DNA of 64,000 bases from positions 45,629 through 109,628 of the forward strand of contig QEVF01000013.1 of assembly GCA_003576915.1 (NCBI GenBank). Direction: 5' to 3'. Numbering within the stretch: the first letter of the stretch is position 1; the number at the start of each line of letters is the position of its first letter. This stretch comes from Planctomycetota bacterium. GTDB taxonomy: Bacteria > Planctomycetota > UBA8742 > UBA2392. The notes under the pieces are model-generated. The model was not told where the DNA came from and did not search any database. It was given only the letters and a program-made list of their open reading frames with translations. Shown one piece after another: positions 56,098-64,000 of the stretch. Both the position numbers and the translations under genes were made by a program.

Positions 56098-56625
56098 ATG
56101 GCGCCGCTGCCCAACATCCCGGGACTCATGCGCATGCTGGATGCGCGCGATCGCTATGTCTGCCTCGCCGGCGACGAATTCGACGACAAGTTCGATGCCA
56201 GGCGCCGCCCCACCTGGCGCCGCGCGCTCGCCGCCTGGGAGTGGATGCAGACCCGCATCGCACGCCCCAAGGGACGGGGCTACTGGTTCTGGGGACGCTC
56301 CCGCGAGGAACTGGAGCCTTTCCTGCGCAGCGTGTTCATGCCCCAGCAGGCCCAGGCCATGCTGACCTCCGGGCTCTACGTGCACACCTTCCGGGAGGGC
56401 AAGCGGCTCAACCACGTGAACCACGACCTGATCACGCCTGACACCCTGCCCGAGCGCTTTGAAGACAAAGCGCCCGTCGTCGCCCTTTACCCCGACGCCG
56501 CCACGTTTGACCACCTGGCGGCAAGGCTCGACAGGAGCCACCAGGTGCTGTGGCTGCCCTGGCTGGAAAGCGAGATGCACGAGCTGATCGTCACCTACGA
56601 CATGGCCGAATTCCGCCTGGAGTGA
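56098..56625 (+). CDS. Conserved-looking protein of unknown function
   Basis: A 175-residue soluble protein beginning MAPLPNIPGLMRMLDARD. It contains ARRRPTWRRALAAWEWMQTRI and several Trp residues, then WGRSREELEPFLRSVFMP. There is no signal peptide or membrane segment. It follows the phosphoesterase gene by 64 bases on the same strand. I recognise no family. Confidence 0.6.
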   Translation: MAPLPNIPGLMRMLDARDRYVCLAGDEFDDKFDARRRPTWRRALAAWEWMQTRIARPKGRGYWFWGRSREELEPFLRSVFMPQQAQAMLTSGLYVHTFREGKRLNHVNHDLITPDTLPERFEDKAPVVALYPDAATFDHLAARLDRSHQVLWLPWLESEMHELIVTYDMAEFRLE

Positions 56626-56642
56626 GGGACCCTTCGCGGTCC

Positions 56643-57788
56643 TCACTCCCCGCTGCGTTCCTGGATCTGGGTGTGCAGCCAGGAGGTGACGGCGCTCGTG
56701 GTGTCAGCCCCGATCCGGCTGGGGTCGATCAGTTCCTCCACGGTGACTTCGGCTCCCGCGCCGCGCCAGAGACCTTGGGCTTCCTCACAGGCGGAAAAGG
56801 GCAGCTTTTCGTCCTTGCGCCCGTGGCAGAGCAGGACATCGAAGTCCCCCTCGATGGGGCCCAGCTCGCCGAGGTGGTGAGAGCCAATGGCCACCAGCCC
56901 CGCAAAGTGCCGCCATTGGCCCGAGCAGATCATCATGGCCGCCGTGCCCCCCTGCCGGTACCCCAGCAGGTAGACGTTGCGTTCGTCCACGGCATAGTCC
57001 GAGCAAAGCCGCTCGCGCACTTTCAGCACCGCCTGCACCAGGGCCGCGCGCGACCGATTCCAACCGTCGTCCGGCGCGCCATGGAGCCACCACCAGCGGC
57101 CGCCCGGATTTTCGTCCGACTCCGGAACGGCATAGGGCCCGTTCAGCGCCGCAAAAATGAACTCGCTCTTGTACGAGATGCTGTCATAGAGCGCGGCAAA
57201 GGCCCCGGCGTTGCCGCCGTATTCGTGCAGGGCAATGACCAGCGGATACTTGCGGGATTTGTCGAAGGAATCCGGCAGGCGCACCCGCACTTCGTGCAGG
57301 GCCGAAGCCTCGACGAAAATGGCCGCGCCGCCGCTGCGCTCAAGGGCCTGGTAATGCCGCAGCAGCTCGGCCATGAACTCCTCAAAGGGGGCAAAGCCCT
57401 TGAGGGAGGCCAGGTCGGCGTCGTTGGCCACAAAGGGGTACTGGTTGACGCCGGCTTCGTAGGCCTTCCAGAGGAAATCGACGGCCAATTGATTGCGGCC
57501 CAGGCGCGCATGGCAGCAGGCCATGTTGTAGTACTCGTCGTGGGGATCGACGGTCATGGCCGCCGCGCGCTCAAAGAAAGGCAGGGCCTCGGCATACCGG
57601 GCGGCCAGCAGCAGGCGCTCACCCTGCCAGCGGTTTTCCTCAATGGTGGCGGGGAACTGAAGCTGGTCCGGCTTCCCGGCCTGGACCGGCTTCTCGGCCA
57701 CGGGGGCGGAGCCTTCAAGGCGGTGCCGCGCGTTGGATGCACAACCGGCGAGCAGGATCACCAGAGCCGGCATCAGCCATCGGGACAT
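56643..57788 (-). CDS. Lipoprotein with TPR segment and degenerate alpha/beta hydrolase
   Basis: A 381-residue lipoprotein (lipobox LAGC, Cys16). Residues about 62-112 resemble a TPR. An alpha/beta hydrolase domain (about 160-375) of esterase or phospholipase/carboxylesterase type has LVIALHEYGGN (oxyanion strand) and LLCHGRKDEKLP (Asp326). The nucleophile elbow, normally GFSQGG, is GYRQGG with Arg278 where the Ser should be, and the C-terminal His is not in a normal context. A non-catalytic role is therefore likely. It belongs to the operon after the methyltransferase gene. Confidence 0.8.
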   Translation of the reverse strand: MSRWLMPALVILLAGCASNARHRLEGSAPVAEKPVQAGKPDQLQFPATIEENRWQGERLLLAARYAEALPFFERAAAMTVDPHDEYYNMACCHARLGRNQLAVDFLWKAYEAGVNQYPFVANDADLASLKGFAPFEEFMAELLRHYQALERSGGAAIFVEASALHEVRVRLPDSFDKSRKYPLVIALHEYGGNAGAFAALYDSISYKSEFIFAALNGPYAVPESDENPGGRWWWLHGAPDDGWNRSRAALVQAVLKVRERLCSDYAVDERNVYLLGYRQGGTAAMMICSGQWRHFAGLVAIGSHHLGELGPIEGDFDVLLCHGRKDEKLPFSACEEAQGLWRGAGAEVTVEELIDPSRIGADTTSAVTSWLHTQIQERSGE

Positions 57789-57811
57789 GGTTGCTCCTTG
57801 TAAGCCGCGGA

Positions 57812-58555
57812 TCAGCCCGCTTTGCGGGCCGTGGCGATGATGACGCCATAGTAGCGCCGGTTTACCTGAAACTCGCGATAGGCGGCCGCAAATCGCTGCA
57901 GGGCCTCCTCCGACTCAAAGGCCCCGTGCAGCACTTGCAGGGCGTTTTCGCCCTCGTCCGTTTCCAGGCCCTTGCGCGTGAAGTAGCTCACGACGGCCAG
58001 TTCGGACTGCACGGCCTCAAAGCCGGCGGCCTCGAGGGCATCCCACCAGCCCCGCGTGACGCGCGGCCAGACCGGAGCGCCCCAGATTTCGCGCAGGCGC
58101 CCATCCACGGCGGGCGTTGGCGCCTGACGCCAGGCCAGTTCATGGAGGGCAATGCGCGCCTGGGGCTTGAGCACGCGCCTGATCTCGAGCAGGGCCTGCG
58201 CCTGTTTTGCGGGTTCGAGGCAGCTCAACTCGGCCTCCACCAGGGCGGCGTCAAAGGCCTGGGCTTCAAAGGGCAGGGCGGTCACCACCCCGACCTTTGC
58301 GGCGAGCCGTCGGGCGAGCTGGGCGTCGTCACAGGGCCTTAGGTCGGCCTCGGAGGCCAGCAGCGCCGTGGCCTGAACACGGAACATGAGCGCGGTGTAG
58401 ATGGCCGTCTGCCAGGCCCCGGGACCCGCCACCAGCAGGCGCTGCTGGCTCATGGGGCCCAGGCGGCTCAAGGCCGTGCGCGTGGCGTAGGCCCCCCCCG
58501 GCTTGATGTCCTGCTTGCCCAGGGACCGCAGAAACTCGGGAAGGGGCAGCGCCAT
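57812..58555 (-). CDS. Class I SAM-dependent methyltransferase-like protein
   Basis: A 247-residue protein. The motif I region (LLVAGPGAWQTAIYTALMF) keeps the glycines but in a weak form (VAGPGAW), followed by DLRPCDDAQLARR and VTALPFEAQAFDAALVEAELSCL, then EIRRVLKPQARIALHEL, which are the usual strand-helix units of a small-molecule methyltransferase. The substrate is unknown. It starts 2 bases after the DHH gene's stop and is followed by the lipoprotein gene after 23 bases. Confidence 0.75.
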   Translation of the reverse strand: MALPLPEFLRSLGKQDIKPGGAYATRTALSRLGPMSQQRLLVAGPGAWQTAIYTALMFRVQATALLASEADLRPCDDAQLARRLAAKVGVVTALPFEAQAFDAALVEAELSCLEPAKQAQALLEIRRVLKPQARIALHELAWRQAPTPAVDGRLREIWGAPVWPRVTRGWWDALEAAGFEAVQSELAVVSYFTRKGLETDEGENALQVLHGAFESEEALQRFAAAYREFQVNRRYYGVIIATARKAG

Positions 58556-58557
58556 GG

Positions 58558-59553
58558 TCAGCCGTCAGCGGTGATCGCGGCCACCAGCTCCTGCTTCACG
58601 CGCTCGGCTTCGTCGTTGGCAACCTGGCAGGTGCCCGCCGCGGCGTGGCCGCCTCCGCCATACTTCAGCATGAGGTCGCCCACATGGGTGCGGGAGTCGC
58701 GCTTGAGGATGCTCTTGCCCACGGCAAAGACCGTGTTCTGCTTTTCCTTGCCCCACATCACGTGCATCGAGATGTTGCACTTCGGATTCAGGGCGTAAAT
58801 CATGAACCGGTTGCCGGCGTAGATCGTTTCTTCGCGGCGCAGGTCCAGCACGACGAGGTTCTTGTTGGCGCGGCCGCAACGCACGATCTGGTCGTTGAAG
58901 TGGGGCTCGTGGTCGAAGTAAAGATCCACGCGCTCCTTCACGTCCGGGTGCTTCAGGATTTCGTCGATGCTCTTGTCGCGGCAATAGCTCATCAGGTCCA
59001 TCATGAGCTGGTAGTTGGAAACCCGGAACTCCTTGAAGCGGCCAAGGCCCGTGCGCGGGTCCATGATGAAGTTGAGCAGCGTCCAGCCCGCGGGCCGCGT
59101 GATGTCGGAGAGTTCGTACTGGGCGCTGTCAGCCTGATCCACGGCCTGCATCATTTCATCGCTGACGTTGGAAAAGCGCGCGGCCCCGCCGAAATGCCGG
59201 TAAACCACACGGGCCGCTGAAGGCGAGGCGGGGTCCGTCACGTAATTGGCGGCCTGGCCCACACGCTTGAGTTCGCTGGCGTGATGATCAAAGGCCAGGT
59301 AGACCCGGGGGTCGTAGGGAAGGTTTGTGGTGATGTCCTGCCGGGAAAGCTCGATCTTGCCGTCCTGCACGTCTTTGGGGTGCACGAACTTGACGTCGGA
59401 AATCATGTCCAGCTCACGCAGCAGAATGCCGCAGACCAGGCCGTCAAAGTCGCTGCGCGTGACAAGCCGGTACCTGGCCTGCCCCGATTGGACTGCCTTT
59501 TCGCCTTTCCTGGGCGACGCTTTCGCGGACGCCTTGACGGACGCCTTGGCCAT
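58558..59553 (-). CDS. DHH family phosphoesterase
   Basis: A 331-residue enzyme that starts MAKASVKASAKASPRK (basic tail), then RSDFDGLVCGILL (DHH motif II-like), DHHASE near 110 (DHH metal site) and DHEPHFND further on. The C-terminal DHHA1 domain ends KYGGGGHAAAGTCQV, the GGGH motif. The family includes exopolyphosphatases, nanoRNases and RecJ-like nucleases; a nanoRNase or exopolyphosphatase role is more likely at this size. The start at 59553 has a G-run upstream; a longer in-frame start lies at 59676. Confidence 0.88.
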   Translation of the reverse strand: MAKASVKASAKASPRKGEKAVQSGQARYRLVTRSDFDGLVCGILLRELDMISDVKFVHPKDVQDGKIELSRQDITTNLPYDPRVYLAFDHHASELKRVGQAANYVTDPASPSAARVVYRHFGGAARFSNVSDEMMQAVDQADSAQYELSDITRPAGWTLLNFIMDPRTGLGRFKEFRVSNYQLMMDLMSYCRDKSIDEILKHPDVKERVDLYFDHEPHFNDQIVRCGRANKNLVVLDLRREETIYAGNRFMIYALNPKCNISMHVMWGKEKQNTVFAVGKSILKRDSRTHVGDLMLKYGGGGHAAAGTCQVANDEAERVKQELVAAITADG

Positions 59554-59672
59554 GTTGCCCCCCGCGTGGTGAACTTCCGCAAATATAGGCCCGTTGTGTC
59601 GGCGCGCCAGACCGTGGCCTGGCAGGGCGTTGAATTCCGGCCTGCGCGCAAGCCATGAGTGGCTCGCGCAAT

Positions 59673-60356
59673 TCACACGACTGATGGGTCCCCTCGACCG
59701 GAGGTTGAACCGGGTCCCCCTCGGCCCGACGGGGCTGAAGGGCGGCCCGATGGCCCTTCAACCATGACCTGCTGCGGGGCCCGCCTGCCCCGCAGCCAGT
59801 TTCCCAGCAGGGCCATGCCGTGCTCGGTCAAGATGGCCTCGGGGTGAAACTGGACCCCCTCCAGGTCCAGGGAGCGATGGCGCAGCCCCATGATCACGCG
59901 CCAGTCCCCTTCGCCTGTCCAGGCGCTGACTTCAAGGCACGGCGGCAGGCCGGCCTCCTCAACGCACAGGGAGTGATAGCGTGTGGCGGCAAAGGGGCTG
60001 GGCAGGCCCGAAAAGATGCCGCGCCCGTCGTGGTGGACGGGGCTGGTCTTGCCATGGACCAGCGTAGGAGCGTGAACGATGCGTCCGCCAAACGCCTCGG
60101 CCAGAGCCTGGTGGCCCAGACACACGCCCAGAATCGGAACTTTGCCGGCGAAAGTCTGGAGTGCCGCGGGCGTGATGCCGGCCTTGGAAGGCACGCCCGG
60201 CCCGGGCGAAATCACCATGCGCGCGGGGGCCAAAGCCTCGATGTCGGCCAGGCTCAGGGCGTCGTTGCGCTCCACACGCACCTCCTCGCCCAGCACGGCA
60301 AAGTACTGGGCGAGGTTGAAGGTGAAGCTGTCGTAGTTGTCGATGAGCAGCAGCAC
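59673..60356 (-). CDS. Glutamine amidotransferase of anthranilate or aminodeoxychorismate synthase
   Basis: A 227-residue class I glutaminase (TrpG/PabA) that releases ammonia for anthranilate or 4-amino-4-deoxychorismate formation. The catalytic triad is Cys79 ([11 protein letters not shown]), His171 and Glu173 ([12 protein letters not shown]). The start is GTG. A Pro/Gly/Ser-rich extension of about 30 residues follows the normal end (from about 195). The partner TrpE or PabB is not in the window, so I leave the symbol blank. Confidence 0.9.
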   Translation of the reverse strand: MLLLIDNYDSFTFNLAQYFAVLGEEVRVERNDALSLADIEALAPARMVISPGPGVPSKAGITPAALQTFAGKVPILGVCLGHQALAEAFGGRIVHAPTLVHGKTSPVHHDGRGIFSGLPSPFAATRYHSLCVEEAGLPPCLEVSAWTGEGDWRVIMGLRHRSLDLEGVQFHPEAILTEHGMALLGNWLRGRRAPQQVMVEGPSGRPSAPSGRGGPGSTSGRGDPSVV

Positions 60357-60357
60357 G

Positions 60358-60636
60358 CTACTTGAAGAGCTCTTCGCCGATCACCGGCTTCCACTGCCGG
60401 ATGTCGTACTTGGCCAGGCCCTTCACGTTGAAGGGATCGCCCCGCAGCATCATTTCCGCCTGGATGGGGGTATCGGTCTTGAGGATGAGCAGGCCGCCGG
60501 TGCGGGGCTGGAAGGGCCCGCTGGCAATCAGCTTGCCCGCGGCCTTGAGCTTGGCCAGAAAGGCCCGATGTTCTTCCGTGGCCTTTTCAATCTGCTCGAT
60601 GGGCTTGATGTACTCAATCGTCACGATGAAGAACAT
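60358..60636 (-). CDS. YciI family protein
   Basis: A 92-residue ferredoxin-like fold protein of the YciI/muconolactone isomerase-like group. Residues [28 protein letters not shown] are typical, with the His and the RGDPF Asp forming the proposed active site. The start at 60636 follows a perfect AGGAGG; a longer frame to 60672 is less likely. It lies 1 base from trpG/pabA, so the two share a transcript. Its catalytic role is not established. Confidence 0.85.
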   Translation of the reverse strand: MFFIVTIEYIKPIEQIEKATEEHRAFLAKLKAAGKLIASGPFQPRTGGLLILKTDTPIQAEMMLRGDPFNVKGLAKYDIRQWKPVIGEELFK

Positions 60637-60784
60637 AGGCCTCCTGGTGAGCTGCCGTCTGCGAAGCTCCATCCACCCTTACCGCCAAGAACACGGCTCA
60701 GGCGCCGGGGCCCCCGTGAGGATGGGCCGACCCTTCTTGGCCCGCGGCGCCGGCAGGGCCCTGAATCGCATGCTTCCTTGACCC

Positions 60785-61300
60785 CTAAAACGGCGGCTCG
60801 CCCTCGGGGCCCGGGGGCATGCTCGTGGCGTAGTCGTCATCGCCGCGCGGCGGGAAGTCCTCATCGGCGGGTGCGCCCCGCGACGACTGGCCGCGTGAAG
60901 CCGGCTGCCCGCGCGAAGCCTGGCCGCGCTGGCCCCCGGCGCCTGAGGCCTGGCCTTCGCCGGCGCCCTTGCTGCCGACAAAGCGCACGTTTTCTGCCAC
61001 GACCTTGAGCTTGGTGCGGTTCTTGCCGCTTTCCTTGTCCACCCACTTGTCCTGCTGCAGACGACCTTCGATCAGCACGGCGTCGCCCTGCTTCTTCCAG
61101 CGGCAGACGGTCTCGGCCGTCTTGCCCCACACGGTGACATCAACGAACGTGACGCGCTCCTGGGCCTTGCCGCCCTGATCGGTCCAGTTTTCATTGACCG
61201 CGACGGTGATGTCGCAGACCTGCGTGCCGCCGGGCGTGCTGCGCAACTCCGGCGTGCGCGTCAGATTGCCCATGACGATGACCTTGTTGAAGCTGCTCAT
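60785..61300 (-). CDS. ssb: Single-stranded DNA-binding protein
   Basis: A 171-residue OB-fold protein that protects single-stranded DNA and recruits repair and replication partners. The OB domain runs from MSSFNKVIVMGNLTRTPELR to FVGSKGAGE with the usual VWGKTAETVCRWKKQGDAV. A Gly/Gln/Arg-rich linker follows, then an acidic tail. The tail ends GPEGEPPF rather than DDDIPF, so the partner-binding tip is shorter in acidic residues but keeps the final Pro-Phe. GGAGGGA lies upstream of the ATG. Confidence 0.93.
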   Translation of the reverse strand: MSSFNKVIVMGNLTRTPELRSTPGGTQVCDITVAVNENWTDQGGKAQERVTFVDVTVWGKTAETVCRWKKQGDAVLIEGRLQQDKWVDKESGKNRTKLKVVAENVRFVGSKGAGEGQASGAGGQRGQASRGQPASRGQSSRGAPADEDFPPRGDDDYATSMPPGPEGEPPF

Positions 61301-61444
61301 GGCTCCCTCCGGTTGGGATCGCGAAATTGCGGGTCCCGGAACGCCGGCGAGTATACGCCCCGAGGCGACAAGGCAAGGCATGACGGCAAAAAGGGGACAG
61401 TCCAGCCACTTCCAAGGTCACCGCTCCGCCATTAACCTGATGCC

Positions 61445-61855
61445 ATGGCCATGGTTCCCTTCACGCTGGCGCGGATCATCTTCAACGAGATGCAGTCCAT
61501 CCAGCACGTCATCCTCAAGCAGGTGGGCAAGGAGCGCCACTTCGCCATCCAGATCGGCGACGCCGAAGCCATGGCCATCTACCGTCGCGCCATGAAGCGC
61601 TACCACCAGCGGCCCCTGACGCACGACCTGCTGGACCGCGTCATCGCGGGCATGGGCGGAAGCCTGAAGTCCGTCGAGATTTCGGACCTGCGCGACCATA
61701 CCTACTACGCCACGCTGGTGATCGAAACAGCGGACGGGCCCGTTCGCATTGACGCCCGGCCCAGCGACGCCATCGCGCTGCTCGTCGGCAACAACGTGGA
61801 CCTGTACGTGGATGAAACCCGCGTGCTCGAACCGCTGTTTGGCGAAGGCGGATGA
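61445..61855 (+). CDS. Bifunctional nuclease (DUF151) family protein
   Basis: A 136-residue protein with the hallmark DARPSDAIALLV and a strand-rich N-terminal half (VGKERHFAIQIGDAEAMAIY). DUF151 members include plant and bacterial bifunctional nucleases that cut DNA and RNA. Length and motif agree. An internal ATG at 61451 is also possible. It stands alone between divergent ssb and the beta-barrel gene. Confidence 0.88.
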   Translation: MAMVPFTLARIIFNEMQSIQHVILKQVGKERHFAIQIGDAEAMAIYRRAMKRYHQRPLTHDLLDRVIAGMGGSLKSVEISDLRDHTYYATLVIETADGPVRIDARPSDAIALLVGNNVDLYVDETRVLEPLFGEGG

Positions 61856-61967
61856 ACTCCGCCCAAAGGCACCGCTGCCGCGCCAGGTACAGGCCGTGCG
61901 AGACTGGCTCGCCGGTCCAAGATGATCAGAGCCGGGGCCGCGGCTCCGTCACCCGCCGGGAGAAAAC

Positions 61968-63587
61968 ATGCGTTACGGGCTGATTTTCGCGCTGGTGCTG
62001 GCCGCCGCTCCGCTCTGCGCCGAGGAATGGCTGGACTTCAACGCCCGCGACGTGGGCTTCGGCGGCATGGGCACCACGTTTGGCCGCGACGCGACAGGCG
62101 GCTACTACAACCCCGCCAACGTCTCACGCCGGCCCTGGGAATCCAGCGAGTTTGCCAGCTTCGACATCGACCTGCCCCTGGGCGTTTCAGCGGGCCTGCA
62201 CGGGACTTCTTTCAACAACATCTTCACCACCGTCGATCTCGCCAACGACCTCTTTGACCGCTTCCAGGACGGAGCCTTTGACGTCTCCAGCGGCTCCATC
62301 TCCAACGAAGACCTGAAATTCGCCATCGGCGTGTTTGACGCCCTCGACGCCCTCAACAGCCTCAACGGCGAGGGCCTCTACGTCGGCTCCAGCGCGGGGC
62401 TCGCGGCCAGGCTGGAACTCCCCGTGCTGCCGCGCGCCGGCGTCGCCCTGCATGTGGGCGGATTCGGCATGGGGGCCATCACCCCCATTGTCGATCTCCA
62501 GAGCCTGATGAACTACCGCCTGACCGACGAATCCGGCGCCCAGTGGGACGCCCTGGTCGCCGCCGCCGCCGCCAACTCGGGGGGCGCCCCCGCCCCGACT
62601 TCCGCCGGAGCCCAGGCCTTCTCCTCGGCGCTGCAGGCCTCAGGCTACCCCCAGGCCCAGGCCGACGCTCTCGCCGGACTGGCCGAGGAAGCCGGCATCA
62701 ACTTCGGAGGCGCCGGCGCCGACGTGCTGCTTCAGTTCCTGATCAACACGCGCAACGGCACCGGCCAGAGCCTCGAAAGCGGCGCCAACCCCCTGGAGGG
62801 CAACCGCAGCGGCTTCCTCGCGCGCGGCCTTTCAACCTATGAAATCGGCGTCACGTTCTCGACAGGCCTGCCCATACCCCTGGTTTCCAAGTGGCTGGCC
62901 GTCGGCGCCACCCTCAAGTTCTATCAGGCCTCCGTGTTCAACCAGCTGCTCCTGGTCCAGGACCTCGACAAGGACGGCATCCGCGATTCCCTCACGGCCC
63001 TGCGCGAAAGCATCCAGGACGCCTACGCCTTCAACGGCTCCGCCAGCCGCAACAGCCTCGGCCTCGACCTCGGGCTGGTGTTTACACCGCAGATTCCCTT
63101 CCTCGACACCCTGGCCGTCAGCTTTGCCATGCGCAACGTCTGGGCTCCGGAGTTCCGCTGGAAGAACCTTTACCCCGGCGAACCCCTGCTGGTCCGCTTC
63201 GACCCCCAGGCCCGCCTTGGCGCCAGCTACACCTTCTTTGCGCCCTACCTGCCCCTCACCATCGGCATCGAAGGTGACCTCAATCGCGTCAGCAGCGACA
63301 TCCTGCCGGGCTACAGCACCCAGTTCATCCGCGCCGGCCTCGCCTTTGATCCAAGCTGGAAAGGCCTCGGCTTCTCCCTGCGCGTGGGCGCCCTCAAGAA
63401 CGTGGGCGACGCCGGCGAGAAAATCACCCTCACCGCCGGCACCGGCGTCAGCCTCTTCTTCGTGCGCCTGGATGTCGGCGCCCAGGTCACACTCGGTAAC
63501 GTCGAGTTCGGGCCCGCAGCCGACAACCGCATGCTGCCGCAACGCGCGGCACTCTTTGCCCAGCTTCAAGTACGCATTGACTGGTAA
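61968..63587 (+). CDS. Outer-membrane beta-barrel protein, TraF-like
   Basis: A 539-residue protein with a signal peptide (MRYGLIFALVLAAAPLCA). The N-terminus (DVGFGGMGTTFGRDATGGYYNPANV) is characteristic of the conjugal-transfer TraF/FadL-like beta-barrels. Alternating strands fill the remainder and the last residues LQVRIDW end with the aromatic signature of outer-membrane beta-barrels. The middle (about 200-265) is Ala/Gly-rich and loop-like. GGGAGAAA precedes the ATG. It implies an outer membrane; the transported substrate is unknown. Confidence 0.85.
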   Translation: MRYGLIFALVLAAAPLCAEEWLDFNARDVGFGGMGTTFGRDATGGYYNPANVSRRPWESSEFASFDIDLPLGVSAGLHGTSFNNIFTTVDLANDLFDRFQDGAFDVSSGSISNEDLKFAIGVFDALDALNSLNGEGLYVGSSAGLAARLELPVLPRAGVALHVGGFGMGAITPIVDLQSLMNYRLTDESGAQWDALVAAAAANSGGAPAPTSAGAQAFSSALQASGYPQAQADALAGLAEEAGINFGGAGADVLLQFLINTRNGTGQSLESGANPLEGNRSGFLARGLSTYEIGVTFSTGLPIPLVSKWLAVGATLKFYQASVFNQLLLVQDLDKDGIRDSLTALRESIQDAYAFNGSASRNSLGLDLGLVFTPQIPFLDTLAVSFAMRNVWAPEFRWKNLYPGEPLLVRFDPQARLGASYTFFAPYLPLTIGIEGDLNRVSSDILPGYSTQFIRAGLAFDPSWKGLGFSLRVGALKNVGDAGEKITLTAGTGVSLFFVRLDVGAQVTLGNVEFGPAADNRMLPQRAALFAQLQVRIDW

Positions 63588-63612
63588 TCCCGGAACCGCG
63601 TACCGCCGCGAC

Positions 63613-63830
63613 GTGGCATCGGCGTCCCGCCGATGTGCGCTGGCGAAGACACCCGCGCCATAGCCCGCGCCATAGCCCGCCCCGTGGCATCGGCGTCCCG
63701 CCGATGTGCGCAGGCGAAGACACCCGCGCCATAGCCCGCGACGTGGCATCGGCGTCCCGCCGATGTGCGCAAGCGAAGACACCCGCGCCATAGGCCGCCC
63801 CGTGGCATCGGCGTCCCGCCGATGTCCGCA
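63613..63830. repeat. Four copies of a ~60-bp repeat with a hairpin
   Basis: Copies start at 63613, 63684, 63743 and 63802 (spacings 71, 59 and 59). Each contains the hairpin CATCGGCG-TCC-CGCCGATG, followed by GAAGACACCCGCGCC (last copy truncated). The first spacing includes a 12-base duplication. It looks like a REP-type intergenic element. Confidence 0.85.
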
Positions 63831-64000
63831 AGCTGGGCTGTGCGGGCTTTTTCTGCCGCAACTGTGTCCATTTGTTTCAGCGGGTGATGGGCACCCACTC
63901 TGACCACCGCAACTCACGCACCCCCGCCCCATTGCCCGGGGTCCGTGAAAACGTCGCGCCCCGCGCCCCCGGCCAATCGCCGGGCCCCGCGCCCAACGCC
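63831..64000. other. Unassigned end of the window
   Basis: No gene or structured element that I can support. Open frames on the minus strand here are in repeat and GC-rich sequence and lack ribosome sites. Confidence 0.5.

Noticed and set aside
62832..63932. 366-residue minus-strand open frame across the beta-barrel gene end and the repeat block
   Set aside because: It runs through the REP-like repeats and the antisense of a supported gene, giving repetitive His/Arg/Asp sequence with no family features.

Overview
The window is 64 kb of high-GC bacterial chromosome, densely packed and with no phage, plasmid or insertion-sequence gene. Several features point to a Gram-negative, diderm-type cell with a large exported proteome: an outer-membrane beta-barrel protein, many lipoproteins, a pseudopilin cluster, FHA proteins with a Ser/Thr kinase, two sigma-54 activators, and proteins ending in a Cys/hydrophobic/Arg sorting tail. 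Planctomycetota or a related group would fit, but this is an inference: there is no rRNA or other phylogenetic marker to settle it.

Layout. 0-10 kb: the 3' end of pnp, a Tat-type DUF1513 protein, ruvA, a tandem pair of exported DUF2330 proteins, tRNA-Lys followed by a duplicated copy of its 3' end, an M61 peptidase, dut, an SH3-like exported protein and an M48 lipoprotein peptidase. 10-20 kb: trxA, an FHA-kinase, a CorC/CNNM-type protein, a Pro-rich exported protein and a 1043-residue cadherin-like repeat protein. 20-28.7 kb: a small gene with a well-formed promoter and operator-like palindrome, class II aldolase, an unknown integral-membrane operon, two near-identical secreted VWA proteins each behind a sigma-54-type promoter, a six-copy hairpin array and a large coiled-coil protein. 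28.7-35 kb: korAB, two adjacent peroxiredoxins (one with an in-frame TGA at the catalytic position and a SECIS-like hairpin, so a probable selenoprotein), and a signal peptidase I with a very large insertion. 35-45 kb: a contiguous run encoding a double-FHA membrane protein, a PilM-PilN fusion, a PilO-like protein, a small bitopic protein, a TPR protein and a GspG-like pseudopilin. 45-64 kb: GNAT, dgt, an epimerase, two tandem NtrC-type regulators, argC, cardiolipin synthase with a YbhP-like phosphoesterase, a lipoprotein with a degenerate hydrolase domain, a methyltransferase, a DHH phosphoesterase, trpG/pabA, YciI, ssb, a bifunctional-nuclease family protein, a beta-barrel protein and a terminal repeat block.

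How the genes fit together. Much of the window concerns export and the cell surface: signal peptidase, pilus/type II-secretion-like inner-membrane parts, lipoproteins, VWA and cadherin-like proteins. The two NtrC-type activators could in principle act on the sigma-54-type promoters of the VWA genes, but no sequence evidence links them directly. The strongest individual observation is the UGA-containing peroxiredoxin at 32431-32895. The least understood blocks are the VWA/hairpin-array locus (23.5-26.4 kb), the histidine-rich membrane operon (21.7-23.5 kb) and the FHA/pseudopilin cluster (35.3-45.0 kb).
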